Below, one piece after another: positions 1 to 6,665 of a DNA stretch of 13,470 nucleotides. The notes beneath the pieces are model-generated. The model was not told the origin of the DNA and did not search any database. It saw only the letters and a list, made by a program, of their open reading frames with translations. A program made the translations under genes and the position numbers. Source of the DNA: JAWXVD01 sp044425705 (lineage in GTDB: Bacteria; Bacillota; Clostridia; Lachnospirales; Lachnospiraceae); assembly GCA_044425705.1 (NCBI GenBank), contig JAWXVD010000089.1, positions 1 through 13,470 of the forward strand, in the 5' to 3' direction. Position 1 is the stretch's first letter; the number at the start of each line of letters is the position of its first letter.

Positions 1-375
1 ATTAGCACTGATATGTCCTTCAATATGATGAACCCCAATCAATGGTTTATTTAATGCAAATGCCAAGGCTTTGGCTGCAGACACGCCCACCAATAACGCA
101 CCTACCAAACCCGGTCCATAAGTAACAGCAATGGCTGCAATATCATCAAATGTTACCTCTGCATCTCGTAACGCTTGCTCTATCACTTGATTGATTTTTT
201 CTATGTGTTTTCTGGAAGCTATCTCTGGCACTACGCCTCCATATAATGTATGTATGTCAATTTGTGACGCGATTACGTTGGATAATACTTCTCGTCCATT
301 TTTTACAACTGCTGCTGCCGTCTCATCACAGGAGCTTTCAATTGCTAATATTAATATATCCTTTGATTCTTTCAT
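1..375 (-). CDS. tsaD: tRNA N6-adenosine threonylcarbamoyltransferase TsaD, N-terminal part
   Basis: TsaD transfers the threonylcarbamoyl group from threonylcarbamoyl-AMP to A37 of ANN-decoding tRNAs, working with TsaB and TsaE in the cytoplasm. Only the first 125 codons are present; the gene continues beyond the left edge. The translation starts MKESKDILILAIESSCDETA, the typical ASKHA-fold phosphate-1 region. SQIDIHTLYGGVVPEIASRKH follows at about residues 37-57, then TYGPGLVGALLVG at about 85-97. The metal-binding HxxxH is at residues 117-121 (HIEGH). It lies 43 bp downstream of rnz in the same direction, and its partners tsaB and tsaE are upstream on the same strand, so it belongs to this tRNA-modification cluster. 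A GAGGAAATAG stretch just before the ATG serves as ribosome binding site. Confidence 0.95.
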   Translation of the reverse strand, partial: MKESKDILILAIESSCDETAAAVVKNGREVLSNVIASQIDIHTLYGGVVPEIASRKHIEKINQVIEQALRDAEVTFDDIAAIAVTYGPGLVGALLVGVSAAKALAFALNKPLIGVHHIEGHISAN

Positions 376-418
376 CTATTTCCTCAATTCTGAAGTTATT
401 GTTGTTTCAATTCTCCCC

Positions 419-1330
419 TTACTCTTCTTCAAATAAAAGCTCTTTTGTTTTTCCATCTTTTCCCGCTACTGCATCTGGAAAGATTTTACGAACATCTGCC
501 ATAAATTCTTCTGGTTTCACAAGCGATGGACTAAAATGAGTCAACCACAATTCCTTCACTCTGGCTTCTTTTGCCAAATTCGCCGCCTCATAAAATGTCA
601 TATGTTTATTTTCTTTTGCTTTTGCTACTTTATCTAACTCTCCATACATTCCTTCACAGATAAACAAATCACTTCCTTCTGCATGATCCACAATTGATTT
701 TGTAGGTCTTGTGTCGGTACAGTATGTCACCTTAATTCCTTTTCTAGCTTCTCCTAAAACCATGTCCGGAGTGAAAACTTGACCATCAATCTCTACTGTA
801 TTTCCTTTCTGTAAAGGATTCCAACATTTTTGAGGAATGTTTTTTTCCTTAGCTTTTTCTACGCTAAATTTTCCAATCCGATCTATTTTAATACTATATC
901 CATAGCAAGTCACATTATGGTTTACACGAAAAGCTTCTAATTTCAAGCCATCAAATTCAAATTCTTGATGTTGCTCCGATAATTCTATACAGTTTATTTC
1001 AAAAGGTAACTCCGGTGCAATGACACGCAAAGCGCCAACTACCCTCGTTAATCCCTTTGGGCCAATCAACAACAATGGTTCTTTTCGTTCAGCATTTCCC
1101 ATGGTCAACAACATACCCGGTAATCCACTGATATGGTCTGCATGATAATGGGTGAAACATATAATATCAATAGGTTTTGGACTCCACCCCTTTTTCTTCA
1201 TGGCGATTTGTGTACCTTCTCCACAATCAATCAATATACTCTTCCCATTAAATCTAGCCATCAATGCGGTCAGCCATCGGTAGGGCAACGGCATCATCCC
1301 ACCAGTTCCTAACAAACAAATATCTAACAT
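419..1330 (-). CDS. rnz: Ribonuclease Z (tRNA 3'-processing endonuclease)
   Basis: RNase Z cuts precursor tRNAs just after the discriminator base so that CCA can be added. The 303-aa product is a metallo-beta-lactamase-fold protein of normal length for the long-lived bacterial ElaC/RNase Z family (about 300-310 aa). The zinc-binding motif THYHADH is at residues 60-66, followed by ISGLPGMLLTMG. Further metal or catalytic elements are VNHNVTCYGYSI near 140-150, YCTDTRP near 205 and the late THFSPS motif near 270. I chose the ATG at 1330 because GGAGGA lies 5-6 nt upstream; an in-frame ATG four codons earlier overlaps that ribosome binding site and has none of its own. The neighbouring tRNA genes tsaD, tsaB and tsaE support the assignment. 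Confidence 0.93.
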   Translation of the reverse strand: MLDICLLGTGGMMPLPYRWLTALMARFNGKSILIDCGEGTQIAMKKKGWSPKPIDIICFTHYHADHISGLPGMLLTMGNAERKEPLLLIGPKGLTRVVGALRVIAPELPFEINCIELSEQHQEFEFDGLKLEAFRVNHNVTCYGYSIKIDRIGKFSVEKAKEKNIPQKCWNPLQKGNTVEIDGQVFTPDMVLGEARKGIKVTYCTDTRPTKSIVDHAEGSDLFICEGMYGELDKVAKAKENKHMTFYEAANLAKEARVKELWLTHFSPSLVKPEEFMADVRKIFPDAVAGKDGKTKELLFEEE

Positions 1331-1411
1331 ATATTCCTCCATTTTTGTTACAACCTACTGATAACCTGTAACAGTACAAAAATTCATTAAAAATGCCAAC
1401 GGCAATGTGAA

Positions 1412-1690
1412 TTACATAAATTCCACTGCCTCTTCTATGGTCACTGGAATTTGAAAATGTGCAATCATTTGATTATAACATGTTTCACATAAATCAAAAC
1501 TATGAATTTCCCCATCTCTATTTCCAAAATAGCCAAACTGAAATCTAATGTCAAAACATCCCTCTTTTAAAATCCCTTGCTCTACGAGTAGCGATTTTCC
1601 ACATTGATTACATTTTGCCTCTATTAAATTTCCTTGATTGTATTTCGCTTCCAATAAACTTCCTTGATTACATTCTTCAAACTTTTTCAT
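1412..1690 (-). CDS. Small zinc-ribbon protein, function unknown
   Basis: This is a 92-aa cytoplasmic protein with two CxxC knuckles: C27-N-Q-C30 followed by GKSLL, and C68-E-T-C71 followed by YNQM. Between them are aromatic and charged residues (FQFGYFGNRDGEIHSFDL), and the end is IPVTIEEAVEFM. The layout resembles small Firmicutes zinc-ribbon proteins of unknown function; I cannot name a function. The ATG at 1690 is chosen because AGGAGG sits 6 nt upstream; an upstream in-frame start at 1714 lacks such a site. Its N-terminus carries a ten-residue tandem repeat (residues 7-16 and 17-26) that resembles the start of the first knuckle. It lies between rimI and rnz with gaps of 232 and 81 bp, so it may be transcribed separately; a TATAAT at 1814-1819 on this strand is a possible -10, but I see no matching -35. 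Confidence 0.75.
   Translation of the reverse strand: MKKFEECNQGSLLEAKYNQGNLIEAKCNQCGKSLLVEQGILKEGCFDIRFQFGYFGNRDGEIHSFDLCETCYNQMIAHFQIPVTIEEAVEFM
1613..1672 (-). repeat. 30-bp tandem repeat inside the zinc-ribbon gene
   Basis: Two consecutive 30-bp units encode CNQGSLLEAK and YNQGNLIEAK, directly before CNQCGKSLLVEQ, which reads as a third diverged unit carrying the real zinc knuckle. The period is a whole number of codons, so the frame is kept. Confidence 0.8.
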
Positions 1691-1922
1691 GATTTTCCTC
1701 CTAATTGCCGTCACCCATACAATACCTGCTATTTTTCATGAATGTTCTGTAACTACTCAATATGCTTCTGAATCGTTACAACCTTCTAAAAATAACAACT
1801 TGTCTGCTTTTCTATTATAACTGAAAAGTGCAACTAGTGCTGTGGTAATTAGTTACAGTTTAGAATAATCTTTATGTTTGTTTGATTACCCTAACTAGAA
1901 ATCTCTATGAACTTGTCCCTAG

Positions 1923-2357
1923 CTATCTTTTCCACATAACCATAGCGTCTTCCAATGGTTTTTCATAGAAATTTTTACGGATGCCTTCTGATTGAAATCC
2001 AAACCGTTCATATAATTTGATTGCTGCCTCATTGCTGACACGAACTTCTAAGGTATACTCTTTAATGCCCCAAGCATCTCCATGATGCAAAACCTTTTCT
2101 AAAAGCTTACTTCCTATTTTATGTTCGCGATACTCTTTAGAAACTACCACATTTGTAATTTCGCCTTCCCCCACGATATTTCTAAGACCGCAGGTTGCCA
2201 CCACTATGCCTTCTGCTTCTGCCACAAAAAAATGAGCATAATCACAAGTGAGTATTTCTCTAAAATCTTCCTTTTTCCATGGTGTAGAAAAATTTTCAGC
2301 CTCTAGTTGCGTGACTCTATCTAAATCTTTTTCTTCCATTGGTCGTATCTGTATCAT
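1923..2357 (-). CDS. rimI: Ribosomal protein S18-alanine N-acetyltransferase RimI
   Basis: RimI uses acetyl-CoA to acetylate the N-terminal alanine of ribosomal protein S18; homologues can act on other N-termini. The 144-aa product is a single GNAT domain. It opens with IQIRPMEEKDLDRVTQLE, carries the family signature FSTPWKKEDF at about 23-32, the acetyl-CoA loop around EYREHKIGSKLLEKVL (about 74-90), and the late motif VSNEAAIKLYERFGF near 107-121. The start codon overlaps the tsaB stop by 4 bp (ATGA), indicating translational coupling. The order tsaE-tsaB-rimI is the standard arrangement in Firmicutes, which settles RimI over other GNAT proteins. Confidence 0.92.
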   Translation of the reverse strand: MIQIRPMEEKDLDRVTQLEAENFSTPWKKEDFREILTCDYAHFFVAEAEGIVVATCGLRNIVGEGEITNVVVSKEYREHKIGSKLLEKVLHHGDAWGIKEYTLEVRVSNEAAIKLYERFGFQSEGIRKNFYEKPLEDAMVMWKR

Positions 2358-3130
2358 TCTTTTTCTTTCCGTTCTCTTTCTGCTTGAGATAATCGTAAAT
2401 AGTCTGGACCATGCTCCTCTGCAGCTTCTACTTTTCCTTGCTCGAAATATTCCAATCCAAGTGCTGCAATACTGGCTCCTCGTTGTCTATTACATGGAGC
2501 AGGTGCAAAAGAAAACGGAACCTTACATAATTCCTGAATCTGTGGTGTGAATACAGGCATCCCATCTCCTAAGAAAATCACTTCTTTTCCTAATTGATTT
2601 ATCTTTTCTATGATTTCAGGCACCATCACTACACATTGTTCCACCACTGGATGTAGGATGTACCGCCTTTCTTGTATCGAAGAATCACACCCTTGCCGAG
2701 AAACTTCATCCATGATATTACATGAATTTTTATTTTCTTTCTCAACAAATTGATAAATCCCTGTGTAGGTTTGATTTCTTCTAGCATCCATCATAGGACA
2801 AATCAGCTTGTCTGTACCATAAAGATTATAAGCCAAACCGTCTATTGTAGGTATGGCTGCTATAGGTTTCTGCAAGGCTTGCGCCAAACCTTTTGCTGTG
2901 GCTGAACCAATACGCAACCCTGTAAAAGAGCCAGGTCCTGCTGCCACCGCAATACAATCAACTGTGGTGAAATCTAAATCTATCATCTTTTTCACTTCAT
3001 CTAACATGGGTACCAATGTTTGTGAATGTGTCTTTTTGTAATTAATTGTATATTCTGCTTGTAAATTCTTATCTTCTATCACAGCTACACTGGCCACCAT
3101 GCTAGAACTATCGATTCCCAAAACTTTCAT
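2354..3130 (-). CDS. tsaB: tRNA threonylcarbamoyladenosine biosynthesis protein TsaB
   Basis: TsaB is the inactive TsaD paralogue that forms the TsaD-TsaB scaffold of the t6A37 complex, with TsaE as ATPase. The 258-aa product starts MKVLGIDSSSMVASVAVIED and has the diagnostic GPGSFTGLRIG at residues 65-75, followed by ATAKGLAQAL. PMMDARRNQTYTG near 127-140 is another family landmark. It lacks the HxxxH metal site of TsaD. The ATG at 3130 is preferred: GAGGAAGAG precedes it and it lies 7 bp after the tsaE stop. The longer frame starting at 3175 would run into tsaE and adds a non-conserved charged leader. The product is slightly longer than typical TsaB, through an insert (KENKNSCNIMDEVSRQG) in the middle. 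Confidence 0.93.
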   Translation of the reverse strand: MKVLGIDSSSMVASVAVIEDKNLQAEYTINYKKTHSQTLVPMLDEVKKMIDLDFTTVDCIAVAAGPGSFTGLRIGSATAKGLAQALQKPIAAIPTIDGLAYNLYGTDKLICPMMDARRNQTYTGIYQFVEKENKNSCNIMDEVSRQGCDSSIQERRYILHPVVEQCVVMVPEIIEKINQLGKEVIFLGDGMPVFTPQIQELCKVPFSFAPAPCNRQRGASIAALGLEYFEQGKVEAAEEHGPDYLRLSQAERERKEKE

Positions 3131-3137
3131 CTCTTCC

Positions 3138-3578
3138 TCATTTCTTTTCTTTGATTGTGATTCTTCTATAATCAAATCCTTTGGTCAAATCTTTTTCTAT
3201 GGTAATTTCTTTATAAGTAGTAGGTAAGATTTCTTCGATTAAATTTGCCCACTCTACAAAGGTAAGTCCTTCCCCATAGAAATAATCTTCGTATCCAATT
3301 TCTTCCATCTCTTCTACATCACCGATGCGATACACATCAAAATGATAAAAGGGCATTCTTCCCTCTTCATAAACTTGTACTATGGTAAAGGTAGGACTGC
3401 AAATCGGTTCTTTAATTTCTAACCCTTCCGCTACTCCTTGGGTGAGAACTGTTTTTCCTACTCCTAAATCTCCAATTAATGTATAAAACTCTCCTGCTTT
3501 TGCAGTAACACCAATGTTTCTTCCTATTTCAAATGTATCCTTCGCTTGAAAACTTTCAATTATCGTTGATTCTGTCAT
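3138..3578 (-). CDS. tsaE: tRNA threonylcarbamoyladenosine biosynthesis ATPase TsaE
   Basis: TsaE is the P-loop ATPase that resets the TsaB-TsaD complex after each round of t6A synthesis. The 146-aa product has the Walker A motif GDLGVGKT at residues 36-43, CSPTFTIVQVYEEGRMPFYHFDVYRI near 59-84 and the conserved GLTFVEWANLIEEILP near 104-119. Length matches the family (about 150 aa). The upstream ribosome binding site is weak (AAGGTG about 12 nt before the ATG), but no better in-frame start precedes the conserved N-terminus. tsaB starts 7 bp after the stop, so the two are co-transcribed. Confidence 0.94.
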   Translation of the reverse strand: MTESTIIESFQAKDTFEIGRNIGVTAKAGEFYTLIGDLGVGKTVLTQGVAEGLEIKEPICSPTFTIVQVYEEGRMPFYHFDVYRIGDVEEMEEIGYEDYFYGEGLTFVEWANLIEEILPTTYKEITIEKDLTKGFDYRRITIKEKK

Positions 3579-3675
3579 TTATATTTCTTACACCTTTTCT
3601 TTTTCTCACATGCTTCTAACAGAAGTAATCCATCACTGGCTATTCTATCGTTCATTTTTTAATAGCATCACTTAG

Positions 3676-4164
3676 TTAACTTTTAATCTTCACTTTATCT
3701 GGTGGCATATGGGTAGAAATCATTTCTATCACTTTCATTTCTTTTTCCGCTAAATCCACTCTTGGAAAAATTGCTGCATTCACCTTTGATGTATAAATAA
3801 TGATACTTTGTGCTGTGGAAACCGCTCTTATCATCTGTTCCCAAGATTGAAATTCTTCTGCTTCACCCTGTGAAACCATAAGTCCTTCCTCTGTCATAAC
3901 ATAGTGCAAAGGATGTTTGAATGCAGGTTTTAACGATTGCTGTCTAGATTTCATAAACAATGTATATGGCGTATAAAATAACACAATCAATCCTGCAAAT
4001 AATAAAGGAATACTGCCTTCCATGGTGAATCCTAAAATCATAAATGCCCCTACCATAGTTCCGAATATACCCGAAAAACTTTTATAATTATGATACAACA
4101 TATAATTGTATAATACTTTTGCATTTACTTTTACATCAAATTCTATTCTCATACTAATAACCAT
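3676..4164 (-). CDS. YcxB-like membrane protein, function unknown
   Basis: The 162-aa protein begins with a short soluble segment (MRIEFDVKVNAKVLYNYMLYHNY). Two hydrophobic segments follow at about residues 33-50 and 54-72. A cytoplasmic C-terminal half contains HYVMTEEGLMVSQGEAEEFQSWEQMIRAV, then IIIYTSKVNAAIFPR. This two-helix plus C-terminal-domain pattern matches the YcxB-like family, common in Clostridia and of unknown function. The start is uncertain: GTG at 4167, ATG at 4164 and ATG at 4152 are all in frame and none has a strong ribosome binding site; 4164 is chosen for the AGAAAG just upstream. It lies 97 bp upstream of tsaE on the same strand, directly after the ribU terminator. Confidence 0.75.
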   Translation of the reverse strand: MVISMRIEFDVKVNAKVLYNYMLYHNYKSFSGIFGTMVGAFMILGFTMEGSIPLLFAGLIVLFYTPYTLFMKSRQQSLKPAFKHPLHYVMTEEGLMVSQGEAEEFQSWEQMIRAVSTAQSIIIYTSKVNAAIFPRVDLAEKEMKVIEMISTHMPPDKVKIKS

Positions 4165-4179
4165 CACTTTCTAAACATT

Positions 4180-4228
4180 AAAAAAGCCTTGCCTGTAGGT
4201 ATTATATACCAGAATCCACGACAAGGCT
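4180..4228 (-). terminator. Rho-independent terminator after ribU
   Basis: On the minus strand AGCCTTG and CAAGGCT form the base of a hairpin followed by a run of six T. The loop holds a small apical stem, GGTAT-ATA-ATACC. It lies 31 bp past the ribU stop codon. The YcxB-like gene starts about 15 bp beyond it. Confidence 0.85.
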
Positions 4229-4259
4229 AGATAGAAAATAGGTATTTCCTGTTTTCTCA

Positions 4260-4988
4260 TTACTTATGGGAAGATTTAATAATTGGACTTAATTTTTTAT
4301 AAGTTAAAATTGTAATCAATGAAATCAAAAATCCTTTCAATAAGTTTAATGGAGCAACTGCCAAAACAACTAACGCAGTGACGCTATCAATAGCTGGATT
4401 CACTGCCGTTCCCATAGCTATAATCGTATCTAGAGGCATGCCGTATAATTGTGCAAATTTAGGTAATAAATAAACTGCATTAAATAAGGTTCCAAATATT
4501 GTCATGGATAAGGTTCCTACCACACAACTAATAATCGCTGTCTTTTTGTTCTTTCGAAATAAATATACCACAGACGCTGGCAATAGGAAGCTGCATCCTA
4601 CTGCAAAATTAGCCAATTCTCCCACAAATGCTGTGCTAGTTGGCTTGAAACATACTTTCAATAGGATTTTTACAAACTCCATCATCACCCCTGCCACTGG
4701 TCCAAATGCAAAGGTACCAATCAAAACAGGAACTTCACTTAAATCGATTCCATAAAATGGTGGTGCAAATGGTACTGGTACTTCAAATAACATCAAGATA
4801 GACGCAATAGCTGAAAACACACCGATCATGGCTATCTTTCTCGTGGTCAACACCCTTTCTCTACTTCCTTGCTTCCTCTTCTCCATCTTTTCAAAAACAT
4901 AGGCAACAATAAAAAGTCCTGCTACCACTCCTAAAAATTCTACTATAAATACTGCATTCTCCATTACTTCTGCTACTAAATTACTCAT
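4260..4988 (-). CDS. ribU: ECF transporter riboflavin-binding S component RibU
   Basis: RibU is the membrane S component that binds riboflavin and docks with the shared ECF energizing module (EcfT and two ATPases, not in this window). The 242-aa product is highly hydrophobic. It has RKIAMIGVFSAIASILMLFE as first canonical helix, the family signature FYGIDLSEVPVLIGTFAFGP near 78-97, then VKILLKVCFKPTSTAFVGEL and the ending AVAPLNLLKGFLISLITILT. It is longer than the usual ~190-200 aa because of an extra N-terminal hydrophobic helix (about residues 11-33) followed by a basic stretch EKMEKRKQGSRER. The FMN riboswitch directly upstream supports riboflavin as substrate. The ATG at 4988 has AAAGGAAAG rather far upstream; an ATG at residue 9 is possible but has no better site. 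Confidence 0.92.
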   Translation of the reverse strand: MSNLVAEVMENAVFIVEFLGVVAGLFIVAYVFEKMEKRKQGSRERVLTTRKIAMIGVFSAIASILMLFEVPVPFAPPFYGIDLSEVPVLIGTFAFGPVAGVMMEFVKILLKVCFKPTSTAFVGELANFAVGCSFLLPASVVYLFRKNKKTAIISCVVGTLSMTIFGTLFNAVYLLPKFAQLYGMPLDTIIAMGTAVNPAIDSVTALVVLAVAPLNLLKGFLISLITILTYKKLSPIIKSSHK

Positions 4989-5017
4989 CTTACTATTCTT
5001 TCCTTTCTTTCTGTACT

Positions 5018-5049
5018 AAAAAACCCCTAAGCTCTATTGAACTTAGGGG
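5018..5049 (-). terminator. ribU: FMN riboswitch expression-platform terminator
   Basis: On the minus strand CCCCTAAG (5042-5049) and CTTAGGGG (5024-5031) form a perfect 8-bp stem with a 10-nt loop, followed by six T (5018-5023). It sits between the riboswitch aptamer and the ribU start codon, so FMN binding is expected to favour this terminator and shut off ribU. Confidence 0.92.
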
Positions 5050-5150
5050 CATTTATATCACAGCTGCATACATTTTTCATTACTATAATCATCAATTACA
5101 ACAAAATGGATGATACCACTCTGCAAATGATTCTAGTATATGAATATGTT

Positions 5151-5276
5151 CTTCTTCTCTCATCCAGACTTTACTGTCGGTATTGGAATTCTCACAAATG
5201 CAAGTCACCAATTCAGCCACATAAGTGGGTCGCGGACTATACCGCCGGTAGGGAATTACACCCAACCCCGAAGATC
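5151..5276 (-). ncRNA. FMN riboswitch (RFN element)
   Basis: Read on the minus strand, the region begins GATCTTCGGGGTTGGGTG and continues with AATTCCCTACCGGCGGTA and TAGTCCGCGA. A variable arm follows, then ATTGGTG, GAATTCCAATACCGACAGT and AAAGTCTGGATGAGAGAAGA. These are the conserved blocks of the six-helix RFN aptamer, including the closing GAGAGAAGA that pairs with the 5' GATCTTC. It senses flavin mononucleotide and controls ribU through the terminator at 5018-5049. Confidence 0.96.
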
Positions 5277-5292
5277 TTTACCTTATTAAATT

Positions 5293-5324
5293 AGTAACAT
5301 TGGACTAGTTAGTTGAATGTTACT
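5293..5324. repeat. 9-bp inverted repeat at the ribU transcript start
   Basis: AGTAACATT (5293-5301) and AATGTTACT (5316-5324) are perfect inverted copies with a 14-bp spacer. The right arm overlaps the expected ribU transcription start just downstream of its -10 box, so it could be an operator or a 5' RNA hairpin ahead of the riboswitch. Confidence 0.7.
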
Positions 5325-5329
5325 TTGTC

Positions 5330-5358
5330 ATCATACTCACTTTTTTTCATTCTGTCAA
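5330..5358 (-). promoter_or_regulatory. SigA-type promoter of the riboswitch-ribU unit
   Basis: On the minus strand TTGACA (5353-5358) is separated by exactly 17 bp from TATGAT (5330-5335). This is a full -35 and a 5/6 -10 match, about 50 bp upstream of the aptamer. Confidence 0.88.
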
Positions 5359-5371
5359 TATGTTTTTTACT

Positions 5372-5410
5372 AAATGTTACTTTTGCGACATAGCCACGAA
5401 CGTAACATTT
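5372..5410. repeat. Second 9-bp inverted repeat between ribU and pseI promoters
   Basis: AAATGTTAC (5372-5380) and GTAACATTT (5402-5410) are perfect inverted copies separated by 21 bp. They use the same ATGTTAC core as the repeat at 5293-5324 and lie between the two divergent promoters. Confidence 0.65.
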
Positions 5411-5422
5411 ATAAAAATCTAA

Positions 5423-5451
5423 TTGTTGCCTCTTCCAAAAAATGATATGAT
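5423..5451 (+). promoter_or_regulatory. Probable promoter of pseI-pseG
   Basis: TTGTTG (5423-5428) and TATGAT (5446-5451) are spaced by 17 bp. The -10 is good and the -35 only half matches. It lies about 60 bp before the pseI start and is the best candidate in the gap. Confidence 0.6.
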
Positions 5452-5511
5452 ATTAAAAACAGTTATACTTGCATACAAAACAAAACTTTAAACATGAAAA
5501 TGGAGAACATT

Positions 5512-6576
5512 ATGAACTATTTTAAAATTAATGATAGAAAAATTGGACCAGGTTATCCTGCCTATATTATTGCTGAAATGAGTGCTAACCATGCTGGTAG
5601 CATGGAACGTGCCAAAGAATTAATCCATCAGGCCAAATCTTGTGGAGCAGATTGTATTAAAATCCAAACTTATACCCCCGACACTTTAACGATTGATTGT
5701 AGCAATGAATATTTCCAAATTCATGGTGGTACTTGGGATGGTGAAAATCTTTATAGTTTATATGGCAAGGCTTTTACTCCTTGGGCATGGCAAAAAGAAT
5801 TAAAAGAAGAAGCTGAACGAGTCGGTATTGATTTCTTTTCCACACCTTTTGATGAAACAGCTGTAGATTTTCTAGAAGAAATCGGTTGCTCTTTTTATAA
5901 AATTGCATCCTTTGAAATGATTCATCTTCCTTTACTGCGCTACATTGCAAAAAAAGGAAAACCTATCATCATGTCCACTGGCATGAGCACAAAAGAAGAA
6001 ATATGGGAGGCCATTACTGCTATTCGAGAAGAAGGCAATGAGCAGATTGCCTTGTTAAATTGCACCAGTGCTTATCCTGCCAAAGCAGAAGACATGAATC
6101 TACGCACCATTGTAGACATGCAAGAATCTTTTCAAACAGTAGTTGGATTGTCTGATCATTCTATGGGGCATGATGCTGCGGTAGCTTCTGTAGCCTTAGG
6201 TGGTTGCATTATCGAGAAGCACTTTTGTTTAAGTCGCGAAATTGATAATCCAGATGCTTCCTTTTCCATGACACCTGATGAATTCCGTACCATGGTTGAC
6301 CAAATCCGCCATTACGAAAAGATGATGGGAACACCAATGTACGGTGCTTCCGCACAAGAAGAAGCGAATATCGTATTCCGCCGTTCTATTTTTGCTGTGA
6401 AAGATATCAAAAAAGGGGAAGCTTTTACCAGTGAAAATATTCGCGTCATTCGACCTGGATATGGACTGGCTCCAAAATATATGCCTAAATTACTGGGGAT
6501 GACTGCAAGGGAAGATATTGCATTTGGCACACCAATTTCATTTGACCACTTAGTAGATGGACACTTGCTGACTTAA
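5512..6576 (+). CDS. pseI: Pseudaminic acid synthase PseI
   Basis: PseI condenses 6-deoxy-AltdiNAc with phosphoenolpyruvate to give pseudaminic acid. The 354-aa product has the NeuB-type TIM barrel followed by a C-terminal SAF (antifreeze-like) domain from about residue 292 (RRSIFAVKDIKKGEAFTSEN through PISFDHL). EMSANHAGS is at 22-30 and KIQTYTPDTL at 50-59. The GGTWDGENLYSLY block at 72-84 and FTPWAW just after are characteristic of PseI rather than NeuB. FFSTPFDETAVDFLE, YKIASFE, STGMST and GLSDHSMG complete the active site. The ATG at 5512 is chosen because GGAGA lies 6-7 nt upstream; the in-frame ATG at 5494 would place that site inside the gene. It is the first gene of a two-gene unit with pseG. 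Confidence 0.93.
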   Translation: MNYFKINDRKIGPGYPAYIIAEMSANHAGSMERAKELIHQAKSCGADCIKIQTYTPDTLTIDCSNEYFQIHGGTWDGENLYSLYGKAFTPWAWQKELKEEAERVGIDFFSTPFDETAVDFLEEIGCSFYKIASFEMIHLPLLRYIAKKGKPIIMSTGMSTKEEIWEAITAIREEGNEQIALLNCTSAYPAKAEDMNLRTIVDMQESFQTVVGLSDHSMGHDAAVASVALGGCIIEKHFCLSREIDNPDASFSMTPDEFRTMVDQIRHYEKMMGTPMYGASAQEEANIVFRRSIFAVKDIKKGEAFTSENIRVIRPGYGLAPKYMPKLLGMTAREDIAFGTPISFDHLVDGHLLT

Positions 6577-6603
6577 AGATTCGTCACAAATACTATTTAT
6601 CTT

Positions 6604-6628
6604 AGAGCCAAATTTCAGATTTGGCTCT
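6604..6628 (+). other. Perfect intercistronic hairpin between pseI and pseG
   Basis: AGAGCCAAAT (6604-6613) and ATTTGGCTCT (6619-6628) pair perfectly with a 5-nt loop. No T run follows, so it is not a standard terminator; it could stabilise the upstream mRNA or partly attenuate pseG. Confidence 0.75.
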
Positions 6629-6665
6629 GGTTCCTCAGCAAAAAAGCTTCGGAATGGAGGAAATT

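Noticed and set aside
1347..1380. GTTACA...TGTAAC inverted repeat upstream of rnz as an operator
   Set aside because: Short arms in an AT-rich gap; GTTAC/GTAAC also occurs often in coding sequence here, so enrichment is not shown.
1923..2357. PseH candidate (GNAT acetyltransferase in the same window)
   Set aside because: It overlaps tsaB in the tsaE-tsaB-rimI operon and carries the RimI signature FSTPWKKEDF; context and sequence fit S18 acetylation.
4180..4228. TATAAT inside the ribU terminator loop as promoter of the YcxB-tsa operon
   Set aside because: No -35 lies at a suitable distance, and the TATAAT is part of the small apical stem GGTAT-ATA-ATACC.
6604..6628. Rho-independent terminator between pseI and pseG
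   Set aside because: The hairpin is perfect but is followed by GGTTCCTC rather than a T run, so it is listed only as an intercistronic hairpin.
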